A program made the position numbers and the translations under genes. DNA of 64,000 nt from Lepidodermella squamata (Eukaryota; Gastrotricha): NCBI GenBank assembly GCA_047495785.1, contig JBLDXI010000001.1, forward strand, positions 2,480,001 to 2,544,000. The letters run 5' to 3'. How positions within the stretch are numbered: position 1 is the stretch's first letter; the number at the start of each line of letters is the position of its first letter. Under the pieces are notes generated by a model. That model was given only the letters and a program-made list of their open reading frames with translations, did no database searches and was not told the DNA's origin. This document shows, piece by piece, positions 60,883 through 64,000 of this stretch.

Positions 60883-62478
60883 TTTTTCGTTCGCTGTTTT
60901 TCTCAGTGTATATACCAACCAGCGCATTATACTCGCACGCAATTTCTTGTCATAACATCGTAGTAGTAGTAGTCGTCATCGTCGTTGAAGTGAAGAATTA
61001 CTCAGCAGCACTAGAAGAAGGCAAATCAAACATGGCCAGATGTCTGTAAGAATAAACATGATCGAAAATCGATGATAAAAACTTGTTTTTTAACGGCTTG
61101 GTGTCGTCATTAGATTTGAGCGCCGTGTGTCAGGCGCTAATTTTTTCTAAATAAACTTCTTCGTTTGAATTTAACCCAATCAACACGCCGAAAATTCTCT
61201 AATAAGTGGCTATGCGCAACCTTTTTTACGCCAATTTTTTAACTGCTCCGTAACCGCAATAAATTATTTCAATGAGAGACTGGATAATATATTCCATGCT
61301 AATTTAAAAAAACCTTTAGAGCCAGTCTTTTACCCCACTTCTAGGCTATCGAAACAATTATTTACAGTTTCTGAACAATTGAAAAATCGAATAAAATATT
61401 TTTTAGAAATTTACTTTAATTCTAGAAATTATTTTTGAAATTTACCTAATGATTGTATTTGGCATGTATTTGAGAAGATAAATTAGCGATAATTTTGTCT
61501 CGTCGCCTTACGAATTGTATATGTCCCTATGGGAATTGAGATCGTCCCGGCACAAATTTACCCTCATTCCGACTTATTTATAGGCATATTGGGAGTAAGT
61601 TTGAACAAATATTGCCTCTGATTTTACGTCTTATATCAATTATATCGGATTCGAGGCCAAACCGGATAAATGGTTACTCGAACTAGAAAAAAATGGTTGG
61701 TAAACACGTAATAGCAAATAACTATTTCCTGTTTTGATTATAATTCCGAAAATTATTAGAATATATTATGACGTTAATAAACTCTGCCGATTGATTTAAT
61801 TTCATATACCTATCATTTTTAACTGAGTGGATTTGGTCTTTGCCGGCTTTTTCGCCTTAGGGTCGCGTTTTTTGTTGCCGCTCTATTTCGAGTCGATGCG
61901 CACCGGTATAGACCGGTGTGGTAGAATTATTGCACGGCGCCGGTGCGGTGCGATCGAAGGCGCGCTCTCGCTCGTGTGTTTTGTTAATCGCGCAATATTC
62001 ATCTCATTTATATTGATAATCGCACGCGCACGAGCGCAACTATCACACTCTAACATCACATGAAGGGCGCGATTTTCACTTGACAATAAACACCTTCTTT
62101 GCTATTTCCGACTGTCGATCAGTACTACTTGAATAAAGTAGCCACACTTATTGATTTTTTTAGCCATCTTAAAATAATTCTGATAGGAATTTATATAAGA
62201 TTTGAGATGACCAGATTTGACAGAAGATATAGTAATGGCGAAAATTCACTTAATCTGACTCCAACCGTCCTATTTTTAGCTCTAAATGATTATGCATTGG
62301 TTTTTTTTCATCTCATTATATAGAGCCTTTTAACGTGGAAGAAAACGGCCTATTGTGCTGCCCTTATGTACACAGTAGCAATGGGAAAGACATTATGACG
62401 ACACTGGCCAAGCTCCTGAATGTGAAATACTCTCGTTTCGAGATTAAGCAGCTGTGCTAATTTACCAGGTGACAAAAA
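60883..62478 (+). other. Intergenic region, 1.6 kb
   Basis: No gene seen. A 78-codon frame at 61827-62063 overlaps a CG-rich tract and has no motif. At 62325-62468 there may be a 5' untranslated exon of the tetraspanin (acceptor-like TATATAG before it). TTTACCAG ends at 62468, ten bases before the tetraspanin ATG. Confidence 0.4.
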
Positions 62479-63983
62479 ATGGCTGACGCTGTGCGATTCG
62501 GCTGCGTATTCGCCTCGATGAACGTCCCACTTGCGGTTAGTGGGTCACGATAATAAGCCGTAATTATGAATAATTTCTATTTTTATATAGTTATTCGCAC
62601 TCTTTATTTTCGCTCTGGGATTTCTTCCACCTGATAAAAGCGTAAATTTGGTGAGTAATAAATTTAAAAAATTTATTTCTACTTATGCAATTTCCCCAAT
62701 TTTTCTCAGTTTCTTGCGAGCGAAGCTCAAATTCGAGCCTTTCAAAATTTATCAATCGACTGGGTTCGTTTGTTTTTTGATTAAATCGCAAATTATACCC
62801 TTTTTATAATAGCGAGATGAGGGTATTGTCAGCGAAGTCCGAGCGCTTTCACTCACTTCAATTCTGATCGGCGGAACCTATGCAATATTATCTATTGTGC
62901 CCATCGTCGGCTGTTGTTACCTGGCGTCTTTGAGGCGATTTCTTCTACTAGTGAGTTCAATTCTAGCTAGTCTTCTTATTTGATTTTTTTTTCAAAATTT
63001 ACCTCGCTAGTATGTCGTATTTGTGGGCATTCTACTCCTTGCCCTAGTCGCGCTGACATTTTTCCTCGGAGCCGGTCAGCAGTGGGTGTTTTCAATGTTG
63101 CGGACATCTATGCGCAGCGGTTATGAGACGAATAACTCGACTCGCGACGCTACCAGCATGCTGTGGAACACCGTTCAGTTCACGCTGCAGTGCTGCGGCT
63201 ACGACGGCGGTCTTGATTACAGCAACAAAATTACCGGTACTCTCAAAATCGACGAGAGCGAACTTATCATTCCTCGCAATAAATCGGTTTGCTATTTATC
63301 AATTGAATTAAATTTTAAATTGATTTTTATGTGGAGTTTCTGTCGGCTTCTTGGAAAATCCGAATAGGCCAGAATGGCTCCCAGAGAAAATTGCTGAATT
63401 TTGCCTACAAGGCTGAACCTATTTGTAAACCTTGGCAACAAACAAAAATTAATTTCGAAGAACAAAAATTTTCGAATAATTTTGTTAAATCTTGATCACT
63501 TCGCTTCAGAAAATAATAGAGAATTTTTACATGGTCAATTATTTTCGATTTATTTAATTAATTTTAATTAATTTTCCCGAAATTTTGAAAATTGGGCGAA
63601 TTAATTGTTAAAAATTTGGTACAGCTGGTCAAATTCTGGTCAAATTTAGCAAATTTGTTCCGAATTTTGTTTGGTTTCGCAAACAAATGTTCTGGTTAAT
63701 TCGTTTCTTTTTAATAGCTTGCCTTGATCATTCCGCCTAGCTGTTGTACGCCAGACGCGTTAACGGCGCCGATAATTCCTTACAAGCCTGGTAACGCTAT
63801 GCATCCACTCGTTCAATGCGTGTTCTATACGTCAAGTTACTATTCAAACTTTCACATTGTAAGTTCGAACATCTTTCTCACTTCGAAATGATTTTTCAAG
63901 CGATCCTCTAAAATACAGGCCTGCTCTGATAAATTTTGGCCTTTTGCAATGACCATGTTCGCAATTACGATGGCTAGTTGTTG
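62479..63983 (+). CDS. Tetraspanin (partial at 3' end)
   Basis: Exons 62479-62535, 62591-62641, 62710-62763, 62813-62950, 63011-63286, 63718-63858 and 63919-63983 (open at the right edge). Membrane segment 1 (NVPLALFALFIFALGF) spans the first intron; segments 2 and 3 are ILIGGTYAILSIVPIVGCC and YVVFVGILLLALVALTFF. The large extracellular loop carries the CCG signature (LQCCGYDGG) and the PSCC motif (IIPPSCC). Segment 4 begins at FAMTMFAITMA. Tetraspanins organise membrane protein complexes. All complete introns are phase 0. The ATG at 62479 is preceded by an acceptor-like site ten bases upstream. Confidence 0.88.
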
Positions 63984-64000
63984 GTAAGCTTGACATCTCT

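Noticed and set aside
61827-62063. 78-codon frame upstream of the tetraspanin
   Set aside because: It spans a CG-rich tract, has no motif, and no splice sites link it to the tetraspanin.
1-64000. CRISPR arrays, prokaryotic operons or viral genes
   Set aside because: No spaced direct repeats, no ribosome-binding-site pattern and no viral hallmark genes are seen; the window is an ordinary eukaryotic chromosome region.

Overview
This is a stretch of a compact animal genome, not a bacterial one. Nearly every gene is split by introns, many only 50-60 bp long, starting with GT and ending in a T-rich run plus CAG or TAG. The gene content is metazoan: a phospholipase C-like protein, BTB-BACK-discoidin proteins, a tetraspanin, a Cys-loop ligand-gated channel, a glucose-transporter fragment, cysteine-rich EB-type proteins, Sushi/CCP domains, F-box and ankyrin proteins. 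EB-type proteins, very short introns and splice-acceptor-like sites a few bases upstream of many start codons suggest a nematode or another trans-splicing invertebrate. The phylum is inferred, not proven.

Layout. 1-2.7 kb: 3' part of a PLC-like gene whose active site looks inactive. 3.7-18.3 kb: five tandem BTB-BACK-discoidin (BTBD9-like) genes; the second and third sit 55 bp apart like an operon, and the fifth carries a 1,035-bp foldback element placed exactly at a splice donor. 19.4-19.7 kb: a small secreted PAN/apple-like gene. 21.2-25.8 kb: an F-box/ankyrin gene whose coding exon is split by a 1.28-kb transposon with a 10-bp target duplication. 26.8-52.5 kb: a cluster of secreted cysteine-rich EB-type genes, some with Sushi domains and one with a long Thr-rich mucin tract. 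One cluster intron holds two antisense paralogous genes of no family I recognise. 53.1-53.7 kb: a 5' glucose-transporter remnant. 53.9-55.4 kb (minus): a Cys-loop channel subunit. 56.1-60.9 kb: a gene encoding signal peptide, Sushi domain and ankyrin repeats. 62.5-64 kb: a tetraspanin running off the end.

Gene models were built by hand: exon junctions were chosen so that splice sites, reading phase and similarity between paralogs agree. The complete models sum to multiples of three; the gene cut at the left edge does so after its two-base partial codon, and the one cut at the right edge cannot be tested. Single boundaries may still be off by a few bases. The spaces between and inside genes hold several families of inverted-repeat (MITE-like) elements, some nested, plus a LINE 3' end and a 250-bp (TTTCC)n microsatellite.

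Shared themes: the BTB and EB clusters grow by tandem duplication and gene conversion; exon order and intron phase are conserved among the EB genes; and DNA transposons have broken or nearly broken genes several times.
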